From Gracilibacillus caseinilyticus (GTDB lineage Bacteria; Bacillota; Bacilli; Bacillales; Amphibacillaceae), in the NCBI RefSeq assembly GCF_022919115.1, contig NZ_CP095072.1:4030001-4094000 (forward strand): 64,000 bases of DNA, written 5' to 3'. Below, one piece after another: positions 8,797-17,642 of this stretch. Below the pieces are notes generated by a model. The model saw nothing but the letters and a program-made list of their open reading frames with translations, made no database searches and was not told where the DNA came from. A program made the position numbers and the translations under genes. Each line of letters opens with the position of its first letter. Position 1 is the first letter of the stretch.

Positions 8797-9225
8797 ATGA
8801 ACGCTTATGAACAATATATGAGAGAAATTGCGCAACCTATGCGTGATGAACTAACGAACGCTGGCTTTAAAGAACTCGTTACACCAGACGAAGTCGATGA
8901 ATTTATGGATACTAATACAGATTCAGCCCTTATCGTCGTTAATTCTGTGTGTGGATGTGCTGCAGGATTAGCAAGACCAGCAGCCATTGAATCACTTCAA
9001 GGAGAAACAAAACCATCCCAATTGGTGACAGTTTTTGCTGGTCAGGATCGTGATGCAACAGCAAAAATGCGGGATTATTTCAAGGATGTGGAACCCTCTT
9101 CACCTTCAATGGCCCTTGTTAAAGATGGTCAATTAAAGCACTTCATCCCTCGTGAACAAATTGAAGGCTATGAAGTAGAAGACATCGTTTCTCAACTGAC
9201 AGATGCCTATGCAAAACATTGCTAA
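8797..9225 (+). CDS. brxA: Bacilliredoxin BrxA
   Basis: Thiol-disulfide protein of the YphP/YqiW family that removes bacillithiol from mixed disulfides after oxidative stress in the cytoplasm. The 142 residues carry the CGC active site (Cys52-Gly-Cys54 in VNSVCGCAAGLARPAA) plus VTVFAGQD-ATAKMR and PSSPSMALVKDG. The opening AYEQYMREIAQPMR matches BrxA rather than BrxB. A strong AGAGGAGGT precedes the ATG. Transcribed alone: it starts 71 bases after pabB and has its own terminator. Confidence 0.93.
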   Translation: MNAYEQYMREIAQPMRDELTNAGFKELVTPDEVDEFMDTNTDSALIVVNSVCGCAAGLARPAAIESLQGETKPSQLVTVFAGQDRDATAKMRDYFKDVEPSSPSMALVKDGQLKHFIPREQIEGYEVEDIVSQLTDAYAKHC

Positions 9226-9236
9226 TAACATCTACA

Positions 9237-9268
9237 AAGCCGAGTAGCCATACTGCTCGGCTTTTTTA
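9237..9268 (+). terminator. Terminator of brxA
   Basis: AAGCCGAGTAG and CTGCTCGGCTT form a stem with a short loop followed by TTTTTT, eleven bases after the brxA stop codon. Confidence 0.92.
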
Positions 9269-9511
9269 TTATGCTGTAAATATAAAGTGTGAAACAACTA
9301 TACATATAATAAGGCTTTCTACGTCCTTATAAAATAACAGCTTGTAATCGCTCAGTATTCTAAAACTTATAATTGCTTCGAAAAAGAAGAATACCTCTTT
9401 ATATCGTATTGTCATTCATACCTTTTTGATCCACGATCATTCGTTTACTAAAAAGATAGGAAAGATCAGGCTTAAAAGCGTCCGATCCTTGCTTTGTATA
9501 TATTAAAGTTA

Positions 9512-9891
9512 CCTATAATACGGATTATGTAAAGTGGAACTATAATACAAAGTGGTAATTTTGAAATGTTTTAGATGCTTAGCAAAGCTCTGGAAATATG
9601 CTCCGCGAACTGTGGGGCATATTTCCGGAGCTTAAAGGAAGTGCTACAACGCATGAAATAGCTAAAAGCAGTGGTGCTAAGCATTATGTTTTTGAAAGTA
9701 AAACTGATAATATAGATGGACACTTCAGTTTACCAGTCAATATACAACCTCATGACTCAATTGTTGAGCCTAAATACTAGCGTAGACCAACCACGTAGAC
9801 TCCCACGGAGTGGTTGACCGAAGCGGAATACTACCACATTTTCTATTTCAAAATGATTCCAACTCTAGCATTACATAATCTGTATTATAAG
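9512..9891. repeat. Dispersed inverted-repeat-ended element, copy 2 (380 bp)
   Basis: Second full copy of the element at 1600-1991. The left end (9512-9537) and right end (9866-9891) match as inverted repeats at 20 of 26 positions around TTACATAATC-GTATTATA. A strong internal palindrome (GGAAATATGCTCC ... GGGGCATATTTCC, about 9591-9634) is present, and the block CCACGGAGTGGTTGACCGAAGCGG-like sequence (9803-9827) is shared with the other copies. A 60-codon open frame inside (9598-9780) has no ribosome site and is not called. The rest of the 9269-10003 gap shows no gene. Confidence 0.8.
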
Positions 9892-9967
9892 AATTGTCAC
9901 TTCTTCTTGAGCATGAATCTGCCATTCGCCTTTAAGAATATACTTCTATACTTTCTTTAAGCACAAA

Positions 9968-10000
9968 AAAAGCAAGTGAGCATGGACTCACTTGCTTTTT
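9968..10000. terminator. Bidirectional-looking terminator of cwlO
   Basis: AAGCAAGTGAG and CTCACTTGCTT form an 11-bp perfect stem around a 6-base loop with runs of A on the left and T on the right, so it can stop transcription on either strand. It lies directly after the stop of the minus-strand endopeptidase gene. Confidence 0.92.
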
Positions 10001-10003
10001 TAT

Positions 10004-11248
10004 TTATTGTGCAACACGACGTACATAACCAGAGAAAGTAGATTTCCAGTAACCACTGCTCATACTCTCAATTGCAACACCAGATGAACTTTGAGATCCG
10101 ATAAATTTATTGTTTCCTAAATAAATTCCAACATGACCGTTTGTTTTGTATGTGTTAAAAAATACTAAGTCGCCTGGCTGCATGTTACTTGAAGATACTC
10201 TTTCTCCAACCGAAGATAATGCAGATGTACTTGCAGGAATACTTATTCCAGCCTGGCGGAATGCCCAGCTTACGAATCCAGAGCAATCAAAACGACCATT
10301 TGCAACATCATATGCAGTTCTGCCTCCACCGAAAACATAAACGGAATTACCGATATATTTATTACCTGCTGTCATAGCAGTCTGAAGTGCACCGCTCCCT
10401 GCTGATACAGGTTTAGATGATTCACTTGCATACTGGTCAATCACATTTTTGCTGGAGCTGCTTGATGATGACGATTGACTACTGCTAGTTGAAGCGGCTT
10501 GCTGTGCTTCTGCTTCTTCTAATGCTTTTTGTTTTTTTGCTAGTAACTCATCTTCAATTTTTAAATCATCAAGAATATCGCTATTTTCTTCTTCTTTTTG
10601 TTGTAATTCTGATTTTAAATCTTCATTTTGTTCTTTTTGTGCAACAATCTGTTGTTGCATTTCTTCATACTTTGCCTTCATGTCTTCTAATTCTTGCAAT
10701 TTTTCATCATGTTCTGCTTTTTCTTTTTCGATCTCTAATTTATCTTGCTCCTGGCTTTCTAACAGGTTTTGATCTGCTTGAGTAATCTTATGTACTAGTG
10801 TAGCTCGGTCAATAAGATCCAGAAAACTTTTGGCACCAAAAATCACTTGTAGATAGCTTGAAGAACCGCCGTTTTCCTGTAAAGATGCAATTCTTTCTTT
10901 TAAAATTTCATTACGCTGATCGATCTTTTCCTGGATGGTATCAATATTAGACTCTAAATCTTGTACTTCCGACTCTACATTGTCCATCTCTTTTTCCGTT
11001 TCTTTAATCACTTTTTCATTGTCTTCAATCGCTTCATCAAACCGAGCGATTTGTTCATTTAAATCAATCAATTCTGTTTTAATTTCTTGAATCTCTTGCT
11101 CTTTCTGATCAATATCAGATTGTACTTCCGAACGCTGTGACGAAATCTCTTCCTTTGTTTCTGCACTTACCGATTGAGCAAAAAACAGGCTGGAGACAAC
11201 TGTTAAGACAACAACTGAATCTTTCACTAAGACTTTCATTTCTCTCAT
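10004..11248 (-). CDS. cwlO: CwlO-like D,L-endopeptidase (NlpC/P60) with coiled coil
   Basis: Secreted cell-wall hydrolase that cuts the gamma-glutamyl peptide bond in the stem peptide and supports lateral wall growth. Order: signal peptide ending near SVSAETK (about residue 30), a long coiled coil (about 33-250) with the PcsB/CwlO-type stretch RIASLQENGGSSSYL, a Ser/Gln-rich linker (about 250-285) and a C-terminal NlpC/P60 domain with nucleophile Cys in RFDCSGFV and His in GHVGIYLGN. At 414 residues it is shorter than B. subtilis CwlO, mainly in the linker. Either of two nearby ATGs (11248 or 11239) could start it. CwlO proteins are normally activated by FtsEX and controlled by WalRK; no clear WalR site could be fixed here. 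Confidence 0.87.
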   Translation of the reverse strand: MREMKVLVKDSVVVLTVVSSLFFAQSVSAETKEEISSQRSEVQSDIDQKEQEIQEIKTELIDLNEQIARFDEAIEDNEKVIKETEKEMDNVESEVQDLESNIDTIQEKIDQRNEILKERIASLQENGGSSSYLQVIFGAKSFLDLIDRATLVHKITQADQNLLESQEQDKLEIEKEKAEHDEKLQELEDMKAKYEEMQQQIVAQKEQNEDLKSELQQKEEENSDILDDLKIEDELLAKKQKALEEAEAQQAASTSSSQSSSSSSSSKNVIDQYASESSKPVSAGSGALQTAMTAGNKYIGNSVYVFGGGRTAYDVANGRFDCSGFVSWAFRQAGISIPASTSALSSVGERVSSSNMQPGDLVFFNTYKTNGHVGIYLGNNKFIGSQSSSGVAIESMSSGYWKSTFSGYVRRVAQ

Positions 11249-11955
11249 GAGACTCCCCTACTTTCCACAAAATTAGTTATCATTATTTCTTTGTATTTAT
11301 GTACTATTCGTGTTTTGTATTGTATGTAATCTTGTATTCTATCTTTAGAACCAGACTCATTGTAACACATGTAGATTGCAGTCATATTATATGAATATTA
11401 CAATTGTGTTTCAAAACTATCAGTTATTATGTTATTTTGTGTAGAAATCAAGGATAATTCTACCATTACAAGCACCAAAATATGCCAATGAATATGCTTA
11501 CATCCACATTACTCCTGTTACAATTCTATTCATGTTACACTTCAACATGTCGAAATATAGTAGGACAAGCATAGGATATAATAGGAAATCGGCAGCAGAT
11601 CATCAAAAAGTTGAATAGAACTAATAACATTGCAAAATGTTGAAAAGCAAGGATATATTTACAACAAAAGACCCTGAAATTGGATCACCATTCTATTAAA
11701 TCCTGATCATAATAGTGTTTTAATAGTATTATAGTGCGAACATTATCGATTTGTGTAGGCTTTTCTCCTTAGACAAGCAAATATCAACAGATGCGGATAG
11801 AATATTCGAGTGAATCTCCGGTGTCACTTTAACTAAAAATCGCTTCAGAACTTGATAGCAAAACCTTAAAAACATCAAATTCTCCCGATCCTAACTAACT
11901 TGAGTATCTTCAGAATGATTTCTTCTGAGATTCGCTTTTGAGTGTGATTAAATGC
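11249..11955. other. Long gene-free stretch upstream of cwlO
   Basis: About 700 bases without a credible reading frame on either strand. It must contain the cwlO promoter and may hold a long untranslated leader, as in B. subtilis, but no clear operator, repeat element or RNA structure could be recognised by eye. Confidence 0.5.
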
Positions 11956-12008
11956 TAAAAAAACACCACCAAATAATAATGATTCATTACCATTTGGTGG
12001 TGTTGCTT
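11956..12008 (-). terminator. Terminator of the yes-type operon
   Basis: Read on the minus strand, AACACCACCAAAT and ATTTGGTGGTGTT form a 13-bp stem followed by TTTTTTTAGC, immediately after the yesL stop codon. Confidence 0.92.
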
Positions 12009-12009
12009 T

Positions 12010-12642
12010 TTATTCTTCTGCTAATGCACTGTCGTCATAAGTTACCTTCTTTTCCTGGATTTTTTCAAAAGCTTTTTGAGCAGGTAGCATGACCGCAAGC
12101 GAAATCAGACTCATGCTGAAGAATAGCGCCCATCCTTGGAAATGCCATAATATAAACGTAATGCCAAATACCCCTAGCATCATGATTAAAGTCTTTAACG
12201 GATTTAAGATCATGATAAAAAAGGCACTTTTTACCACTTCTAAGAGTCGCATCTTGTAGTGTACATATACCGGGAACACATACAAAAAGGTTAATCCCGC
12301 GAGAATGCTGACAAACAAAAACGGCACTGTCAGTATCATAACAAAATCATTTGGTGCCAACGTGATGAATACAAAATCCAAATATAATACATAAGCGATT
12401 GCAGCAAAGATATAACCTAATATATTTGCCTGCACAAACGATGCTCGAAAAGACTGCCAGAACGTTTTAAAAAGAGGAATATCAGTATAGCCGGTTATCC
12501 ATTTTCTCGTGACAGCAAAAACAGCAGCTGTTGCTGGAAAAAGTCCTGCAACAAATAAACCCAATATGGTAAATCCAATCCATAATACATTCAAATATGC
12601 CATTTTGCTTATCCATTCAAAAGCTTTATTTAACGCGTTCAT
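12010..12642 (-). CDS. yesL: YesL-like DUF624 membrane protein
   Basis: Integral membrane protein of 210 residues and about five hydrophobic segments (near 15-35, 75-95, 105-125, 145-165, 170-190). The N-terminus (WISKMAYLNVLWIGFTILGLFVAGLFPATAAVF in spirit) is the hallmark of the YesL/DUF624 family, which accompanies sugar ABC transporters with YesMN-type regulators in Bacillaceae. Its function is unknown. It ends the yes-type cluster here, 166 bases after yesQ, whereas in B. subtilis it leads the group. Function is therefore only inferred from company. Confidence 0.82.
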   Translation of the reverse strand: MNALNKAFEWISKMAYLNVLWIGFTILGLFVAGLFPATAAVFAVTRKWITGYTDIPLFKTFWQSFRASFVQANILGYIFAAIAYVLYLDFVFITLAPNDFVMILTVPFLFVSILAGLTFLYVFPVYVHYKMRLLEVVKSAFFIMILNPLKTLIMMLGVFGITFILWHFQGWALFFSMSLISLAVMLPAQKAFEKIQEKKVTYDDSALAEE

Positions 12643-12808
12643 ACTAATATCCTCCTTCTATGCTCGATATATTAGAATAACTCGGTATTCGCCTAGTCTT
12701 TTAGTTAGTGCCGTAGTTTCTCTTATACTTGGTACACTCTGAATTTTCACTACGTCGTGCTTCATCATTGCTAAAATTTTATGCTTTCCTAACGCGCAAA
12801 GAAAGGTG

Positions 12809-13648
12809 TTACCCTTTCAAACCACTTGTACTGATTCCTTCGACAACGTAGCGTTGGAAAATAAAGAAGATGACAAAGACCGGTATTAATGACACGACGG
12901 ACATGGCAAACATGGCGCCCCAATTCGATACGGTTTCGTTACTTAAAAACATATTTAACGCCATTGAAACAGTATATTTTGATGGACTGTTCAAATATAA
13001 TACTGGTCCAAGTAAGTTATCCCACGTCCAATAGAACGTAAATATTGCAGTAGTTGCTAAAGCTGGCACAATTAAAGGTAAGATAATTCTTCTGTATATG
13101 CCAAACGTATTACATCCATCAATAATCGCTGCTTCATCTAATTCACGTGGTATTGTACGGATAAATTGCACCAGTAAGAAAATAAAGAACGGATGTCCAA
13201 AAAAGGCAGGAACGACTAACGGTTTTAATGAATTCAACCATTCTAACTTTGCAAAGATAATGTATTGCGGTATCATTACTACTTCATATGGAAGCATTAA
13301 TGTCATGATCATTATCGCAAACCAGAATCCACGCCCCGCAAACTTCAATCGCGCAAACCCAAATGCTATCAACGAACAGGAGATTAAGTGACCAATTAAT
13401 ACTAATGCGACAAACACTGCTGTATTCGTAATAAATGTGCCAAATCCATAATCACCAAACCCTTCCCAACCTTGACCATAATTGCTTAATACAAATGGAT
13501 CCGGTAAAAGCGAATCAGCCGTTACGAAAATGCGTTCACTTTTTTTGAAAGAACTCATTACAAGCCAGGCAACAGGATATAATAACAGGATGGCAAAGCC
13601 ACCGACGATGACATGATATATTAGTTTTTTTATGTGTTTTGGTTTCAT
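12809..13648 (-). CDS. yesQ: YesQ-like sugar ABC transporter permease
   Basis: MalG-type permease subunit, 279 residues, about six membrane segments. The EAA loop that docks the ATPase is visible as [21 protein letters not shown] (about residues 180-200). It begins four bases after yesP and forms with it the channel for an oligosaccharide bound by YesO. No ATPase gene is in the cluster, so a shared MsmX-type ATPase elsewhere is probably used, as is common in this group. Substrate is inferred (rhamnogalacturonan fragments in B. subtilis). Confidence 0.88.
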   Translation of the reverse strand: MKPKHIKKLIYHVIVGGFAILLLYPVAWLVMSSFKKSERIFVTADSLLPDPFVLSNYGQGWEGFGDYGFGTFITNTAVFVALVLIGHLISCSLIAFGFARLKFAGRGFWFAIMIMTLMLPYEVVMIPQYIIFAKLEWLNSLKPLVVPAFFGHPFFIFLLVQFIRTIPRELDEAAIIDGCNTFGIYRRIILPLIVPALATTAIFTFYWTWDNLLGPVLYLNSPSKYTVSMALNMFLSNETVSNWGAMFAMSVVSLIPVFVIFFIFQRYVVEGISTSGLKG

Positions 13649-13651
13649 CGA

Positions 13652-14548
13652 TTATTTGCCCCCTTCTGATTCATAGTGCACCCAGAATCTGGATGTCATA
13701 AAAATAATAGAAGTTAATATCGCAATAATCAACAGCATTACCCATGCCATTGCGGAAGCATATCCCATATGGAAAAACTCAAAACCTTGCTTAAATAGAT
13801 ACAACGAGTAAAGAAGCGTTCCGTCCAGTGGTCCACCAGTACCTTTTGAAATAATAAAGGCAGGAACAAATGTCATAAATGCTCCAATCGTTTGCATAAC
13901 CGCATTGAACAAAATGACAGGACTGAGCATTGGAATCGTAATGCTAAAGAACTTCTGAAAGAAACTGGCGCCGTCTACACTGGCCGCTTCATAATAACTT
14001 TGCGGTATCGATTTTAAGCCGGCTAAGAAAATTAACATCGAAGAACCAAATTGCCAAATGGACAGGAAAATAAGCATCCATAATGCAGCAGTCGGATCCC
14101 CAAACCACCTGACAGGATCAATTCCCATCGACATCAGCGCAATGTTGACAACACCATCATCACCAAAGATGTTACGCCACATAATCGCAACTGCAACACT
14201 TCCTCCAATTAAAGAAGGTAAATAATATAATGTGCGATATAAGCCGACTGCTCTTGAAGCCGTATTCAATAACATCGCAACGATTAACGCAAATAGTAAT
14301 CGTAAAGGCACACCAGCAAAAACATAAATAAATGTAATCTTTAATGAGTGTAAATACCTTGGATCAGCAGTGAACATCTCTTTAAAGTTCTGTAACCCAA
14401 CCCAACGTGGAGAGTTAAATAAATCGTAAGAAGTAAATGAAAAGTAAAAAGAAGCAACAATAGGAATAATAGTAAATGCAAGGAATCCAATAACAAAAGG
14501 GCCAATAAATAGATATCCCCAAAGGTTTTGCTTCATATTTGTCTGCAT
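13652..14548 (-). CDS. yesP: YesP-like sugar ABC transporter permease
   Basis: MalF-type permease, 298 residues with six hydrophobic segments. Stretches such as SFYFSFTSYDLF, FTADPRYLHSLKITFIYV and GTGGPLDGTLLYSLYLFKQGF closely follow B. subtilis YesP as remembered. The EAA loop is YYEAASVDGASFFQKFFSITIP. It sits between yesO and yesQ in the same direction, separated from yesO by an 87-base gap with a hairpin. Confidence 0.88.
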   Translation of the reverse strand: MQTNMKQNLWGYLFIGPFVIGFLAFTIIPIVASFYFSFTSYDLFNSPRWVGLQNFKEMFTADPRYLHSLKITFIYVFAGVPLRLLFALIVAMLLNTASRAVGLYRTLYYLPSLIGGSVAVAIMWRNIFGDDGVVNIALMSMGIDPVRWFGDPTAALWMLIFLSIWQFGSSMLIFLAGLKSIPQSYYEAASVDGASFFQKFFSITIPMLSPVILFNAVMQTIGAFMTFVPAFIISKGTGGPLDGTLLYSLYLFKQGFEFFHMGYASAMAWVMLLIIAILTSIIFMTSRFWVHYESEGGK

Positions 14549-14592
14549 TTTGTAAAGCTCCCTTCTATTATCAACGATGGTTGGAAAAACAA

Positions 14593-14618
14593 TAGCTGAC
14601 CTCTTCTGGATCAGCTAC
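14593..14618 (-). terminator. Intercistronic hairpin between yesO and yesP
   Basis: TAGCTGACC (14593-14601) pairs with GGATCAGCTA (14608-14617), one bulge. No T run follows, so it is more likely an RNA-stabilising or partial-termination hairpin that raises binding-protein output over permease, a common arrangement; that role is inferred. Confidence 0.5.
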
Positions 14619-14635
14619 TGTCCTTCACAACTTGA

Positions 14636-15970
14636 TTAATTGCCTAAAATACTTTCAGCTTGTGTTCTGAATTGTGTGGCTGCATCCTCTGGTGAAATTT
14701 CACCATATGCAATTTGCTCTTGCAGTCCATCAATTAATTCGATAACTTCACCTGCTCCAGCTGGATCTGGAGCACCCATTGCAGTACTGTTTTCTTCTGC
14801 CCATGCAACATATTCAAAGACTTTTGCCTGTGCTTCAGAAACTTCACTTAATAAAGCATCTTTTACTTCTGATGAAACTGGCACACCACGGTCACCTAGA
14901 ATTAATTTATTTGCTTCTACATCATTGATAAAGAAGTTAATAAAATCAGCTGCTGCTTCTTTTTGCTCTGAGTTCTCAGACACGGAGAAGAACATACTAG
15001 GTTTTAAGAACAACCCTTGGTCTACATTCGGACCTGGTGTAGGAGCAAATTCAAAGCTAGACTCTGAAATATCTTCTAATCCTACAAACTGGTTAGACCA
15101 TTGGAAGATACCTACTCCTTCTCCTTTGACGACTGGATCATCTTCCGGACCTGCTAATTGTGCTAAGAAATCAGGTGTTGGTGTTGCTCCTGATTCCACT
15201 TGTTCCTGGACCATTTTAAAGAAGTCTACAAATAATTGATCATCTTCATATCCTAAACCGCTTCCATCTTCAGCGTATAAGCGTTTCCCATTCTGACGTA
15301 AATAATAATTAAAGAATACATCTGCTTTCAAGCCGTTATCGAAATAATAGCCTGCATCTACCGCTTTCTGAGAAATTTCTTGATATTCTTCCCAAGTCCA
15401 CTCTTCAGGGAATTCATCATATCCTAATTCAGACATTATTTCTGGGTTATAATGAAAACTTAAAGCATTTACACCAAGGTTAAAACCATAAACACCATCG
15501 CCGACTTTTCCGCCGTCAATTGCATTTTGTGAAATATTAGTATCATCAATGTTACTTCCAATAAAAGGTGATAAATCCGCTAATTGATTATTTTCTGCAT
15601 ATTGTGAAAGATAAGATAAGTCCATTTGCACGATGTCAGGTAATTCGTTTGCTGCTGCTTGTGGTGCTAATTTTTGCCAATAATCATCCCAACTTGCATA
15701 TTCTGGTTCGATTGTGACGTTGGGATGTTGCTCCTCATACAATTTAATTACTTCTAATGTATAATCATGTCGTGGTTGTGAACCCCACCAAGCAATTCGT
15801 AATGTTACTTCTTCATCCCCAGACTCGGCACCTTCAGAGTCTCCATTGTCTGCAGTTTCTTCAGATGCATTATCGTCACCGGAAGTTTCTTCATTTCCAC
15901 CGTCGCCGCTACATGCCGCAAGCCATAAAATCATCATCATTCCTAACAGTACTAACAAAGATTTCTTCAT
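14636..15970 (-). CDS. yesO: YesO-like sugar-binding lipoprotein
   Basis: Extracellular solute-binding protein of a carbohydrate ABC importer. Lipoprotein signal with lipobox LAAC (Cys20), then an acidic linker, then the binding fold beginning TLRIAWWGSQPRHDYT; that phrase, WDDYWQKLAP and KPSMFFSV are near-identical to B. subtilis YesO as remembered. Length 444 is normal. GGGGAGGG precedes the ATG. A CcpA-type cre site lies 27-41 bases upstream, so expression should fall when preferred sugars are present, and YesMN likely induces it. Confidence 0.9.
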   Translation of the reverse strand: MKKSLLVLLGMMMILWLAACSGDGGNEETSGDDNASEETADNGDSEGAESGDEEVTLRIAWWGSQPRHDYTLEVIKLYEEQHPNVTIEPEYASWDDYWQKLAPQAAANELPDIVQMDLSYLSQYAENNQLADLSPFIGSNIDDTNISQNAIDGGKVGDGVYGFNLGVNALSFHYNPEIMSELGYDEFPEEWTWEEYQEISQKAVDAGYYFDNGLKADVFFNYYLRQNGKRLYAEDGSGLGYEDDQLFVDFFKMVQEQVESGATPTPDFLAQLAGPEDDPVVKGEGVGIFQWSNQFVGLEDISESSFEFAPTPGPNVDQGLFLKPSMFFSVSENSEQKEAAADFINFFINDVEANKLILGDRGVPVSSEVKDALLSEVSEAQAKVFEYVAWAEENSTAMGAPDPAGAGEVIELIDGLQEQIAYGEISPEDAATQFRTQAESILGN

Positions 15971-15996
15971 TTCTTACCCTCCCCTTTTTAATAACG

Positions 15997-16011
15997 CTGT
16001 AAGCGATTACA
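15997..16011 (-). promoter_or_regulatory. CcpA cre site upstream of yesO
   Basis: CTGTAAGCGATTACA fits WTGNAARCGNWWWCA at every position but the first and is nearly palindromic (TGTAA-CG-TTACA). Placed 27 bases before the yesO start, it should mediate carbon catabolite repression. Confidence 0.8.
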
Positions 16012-16112
16012 CTTATATATTATCAAAAGATTTGAAGAAATAGGATCTAATTATCAGTGCTAAATGTTCAAAAATCAGTGTTAAACCATTAAATAGCAGA
16101 GAATTCTTTCAC

Positions 16113-17642
16113 TTAACCTGATTTAATCCGCTCTGATGGAGAATACCCTTTCATTTTTTTAAAGATTTGGCTGAAATATTGCGGGTTATTGCCGAAGCCT
16201 AATCTTTCTGCTAATTCAAATACTTTAATGTCCCCTTCTATCTCAATAATTTCAATCGCTTTATTTATCCTGGTATTGGTAAGAAACGCAGAGAAACCTT
16301 TTCCTGTTTCCTTCTTAAAGGTTTTGCCGAGATAATCAGCATTCATAAACAAACGGTGATTCGCTATCCATTGTAGTGAAAGTTCTGGATTAGCAATTTC
16401 CTCTTCGATAAATCCGAGCATCTGTTTAACTGTTTTAGAATATTTACTTTCTTGGCTGGACATCTGAATTAATCGATCATATAACTGTCCAAAAAATACC
16501 GTAAAATCGGTTACATGATGATAATCCTCCATTTCGCTTATTACTTGGATATGATCCTCTGTCGATCGATGACTTAAGCGTTGAACGATGAATAAATAGA
16601 TTTGAATAAAATATCCTCTAGCTCTTTTTGGCAAGACATAATGTTCTCTTAATTCTTCTTCTAATTGTTGGAAATAAGCTATCATTTCTGGCTTTTTGCC
16701 TTCTCTCATACAATTCAAAATTTTCTCGAATGAAAAATCAATACTCTGTACAGTTCTGTTAAGGTAAGGATACCAACGCTTATGATCAATAAATTGCTGT
16801 TTTGTCCGATAGAACACTTGAAAATTCATTTCCTCTAAACTTGGAATACCTTGTATATTATGACGGCTAAATGCTCCTGTTGTAACTGTTGTATGAGTAA
16901 AATGGTGGAGCATTTCCTCATCTTGTAAAAATTGCTTTAGGTGATCACAGTCGTTAGAACGCATCAGTAACATGATTTTATTATCTATAATGTTTGCAAG
17001 AACTGATTCGTGTAGGAAAGTACTTTTTATCGAATGTTTTAACGAGACTAATTGATCATAGGCCACCTTTTCTTTCATATAAATCATTGCAAATAAGCAA
17101 GATTCTCCTTTATAAAGTTCCTCCATGATTGATTTCAGCTTCGTTACCGCATTTAAGTTTTGTTGTGGATGAGTAAATAACTGCTTTAGTGCTTCCTCGT
17201 ATTCATTTATCATTATTTTTGCATTTTCTTCTTCCATTTCTTTCACATATGCTGAGGACTGTTCTTCTTGTTGTTTTTCTTGAACAACATCTGCTAGTGC
17301 TTCGGCAATATTATCCTCGTTACATGGTTTTAGTAAATAATGTTTCACTCCAAATCGCATCGCTTGTCTGGCATACTCAAATTCATTATAGCCTGAGATG
17401 AAAATCCATTTGATCTCGGGATATTCCATTTGTGCTTTTTTGACTAATTGCAGACCATCTAAACCAGGCATTGTAATATCAGTAATCACAATATCCGGCT
17501 GATTTTTGGTAATGAAATCGTAGGCTTCCAGGCCATTTATAGCTTTTCCGATTAATTGTGTCTGGTATTTGTTCCAATCGACAATCGTTGATATACCATC
17601 TAAGATCATCCGTTCATCATCTACTAATAACACTTTGTACAT
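16113..17642 (-). CDS. yesN: YesN-like response regulator with AraC output domain
   Basis: Cytoplasmic DNA-binding regulator, 509 residues. Receiver domain at residues 1-120 with the acidic pair VDDE and phosphoacceptor Asp55 (VITDITMPG), a long middle region (about 130-400), and a C-terminal AraC/XylS helix-turn-helix pair (about 410-505) ending GFGNNPQYFSQIFKKMKGYSPSERI. It overlaps yesM by 26 bases and lies directly upstream of yesO, so it should activate the transporter genes in response to an extracytoplasmic sugar signal. Length is somewhat above the common 360-540 range for YesN-type regulators. Confidence 0.9.
   Translation of the reverse strand: MYKVLLVDDERMILDGISTIVDWNKYQTQLIGKAINGLEAYDFITKNQPDIVITDITMPGLDGLQLVKKAQMEYPEIKWIFISGYNEFEYARQAMRFGVKHYLLKPCNEDNIAEALADVVQEKQQEEQSSAYVKEMEEENAKIMINEYEEALKQLFTHPQQNLNAVTKLKSIMEELYKGESCLFAMIYMKEKVAYDQLVSLKHSIKSTFLHESVLANIIDNKIMLLMRSNDCDHLKQFLQDEEMLHHFTHTTVTTGAFSRHNIQGIPSLEEMNFQVFYRTKQQFIDHKRWYPYLNRTVQSIDFSFEKILNCMREGKKPEMIAYFQQLEEELREHYVLPKRARGYFIQIYLFIVQRLSHRSTEDHIQVISEMEDYHHVTDFTVFFGQLYDRLIQMSSQESKYSKTVKQMLGFIEEEIANPELSLQWIANHRLFMNADYLGKTFKKETGKGFSAFLTNTRINKAIEIIEIEGDIKVFELAERLGFGNNPQYFSQIFKKMKGYSPSERIKSG

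Noticed and set aside
9598..9780. 60-codon open frame on the plus strand
   Set aside because: It lies wholly inside the dispersed repeat, has no ribosome site, and the other copies do not keep the frame open.
11281..11560. Possible WalR boxes upstream of cwlO (TGTAA/TTACA repeats)
   Set aside because: Several half sites exist but none has the required 5-base spacing between two TGTWAH hexamers.
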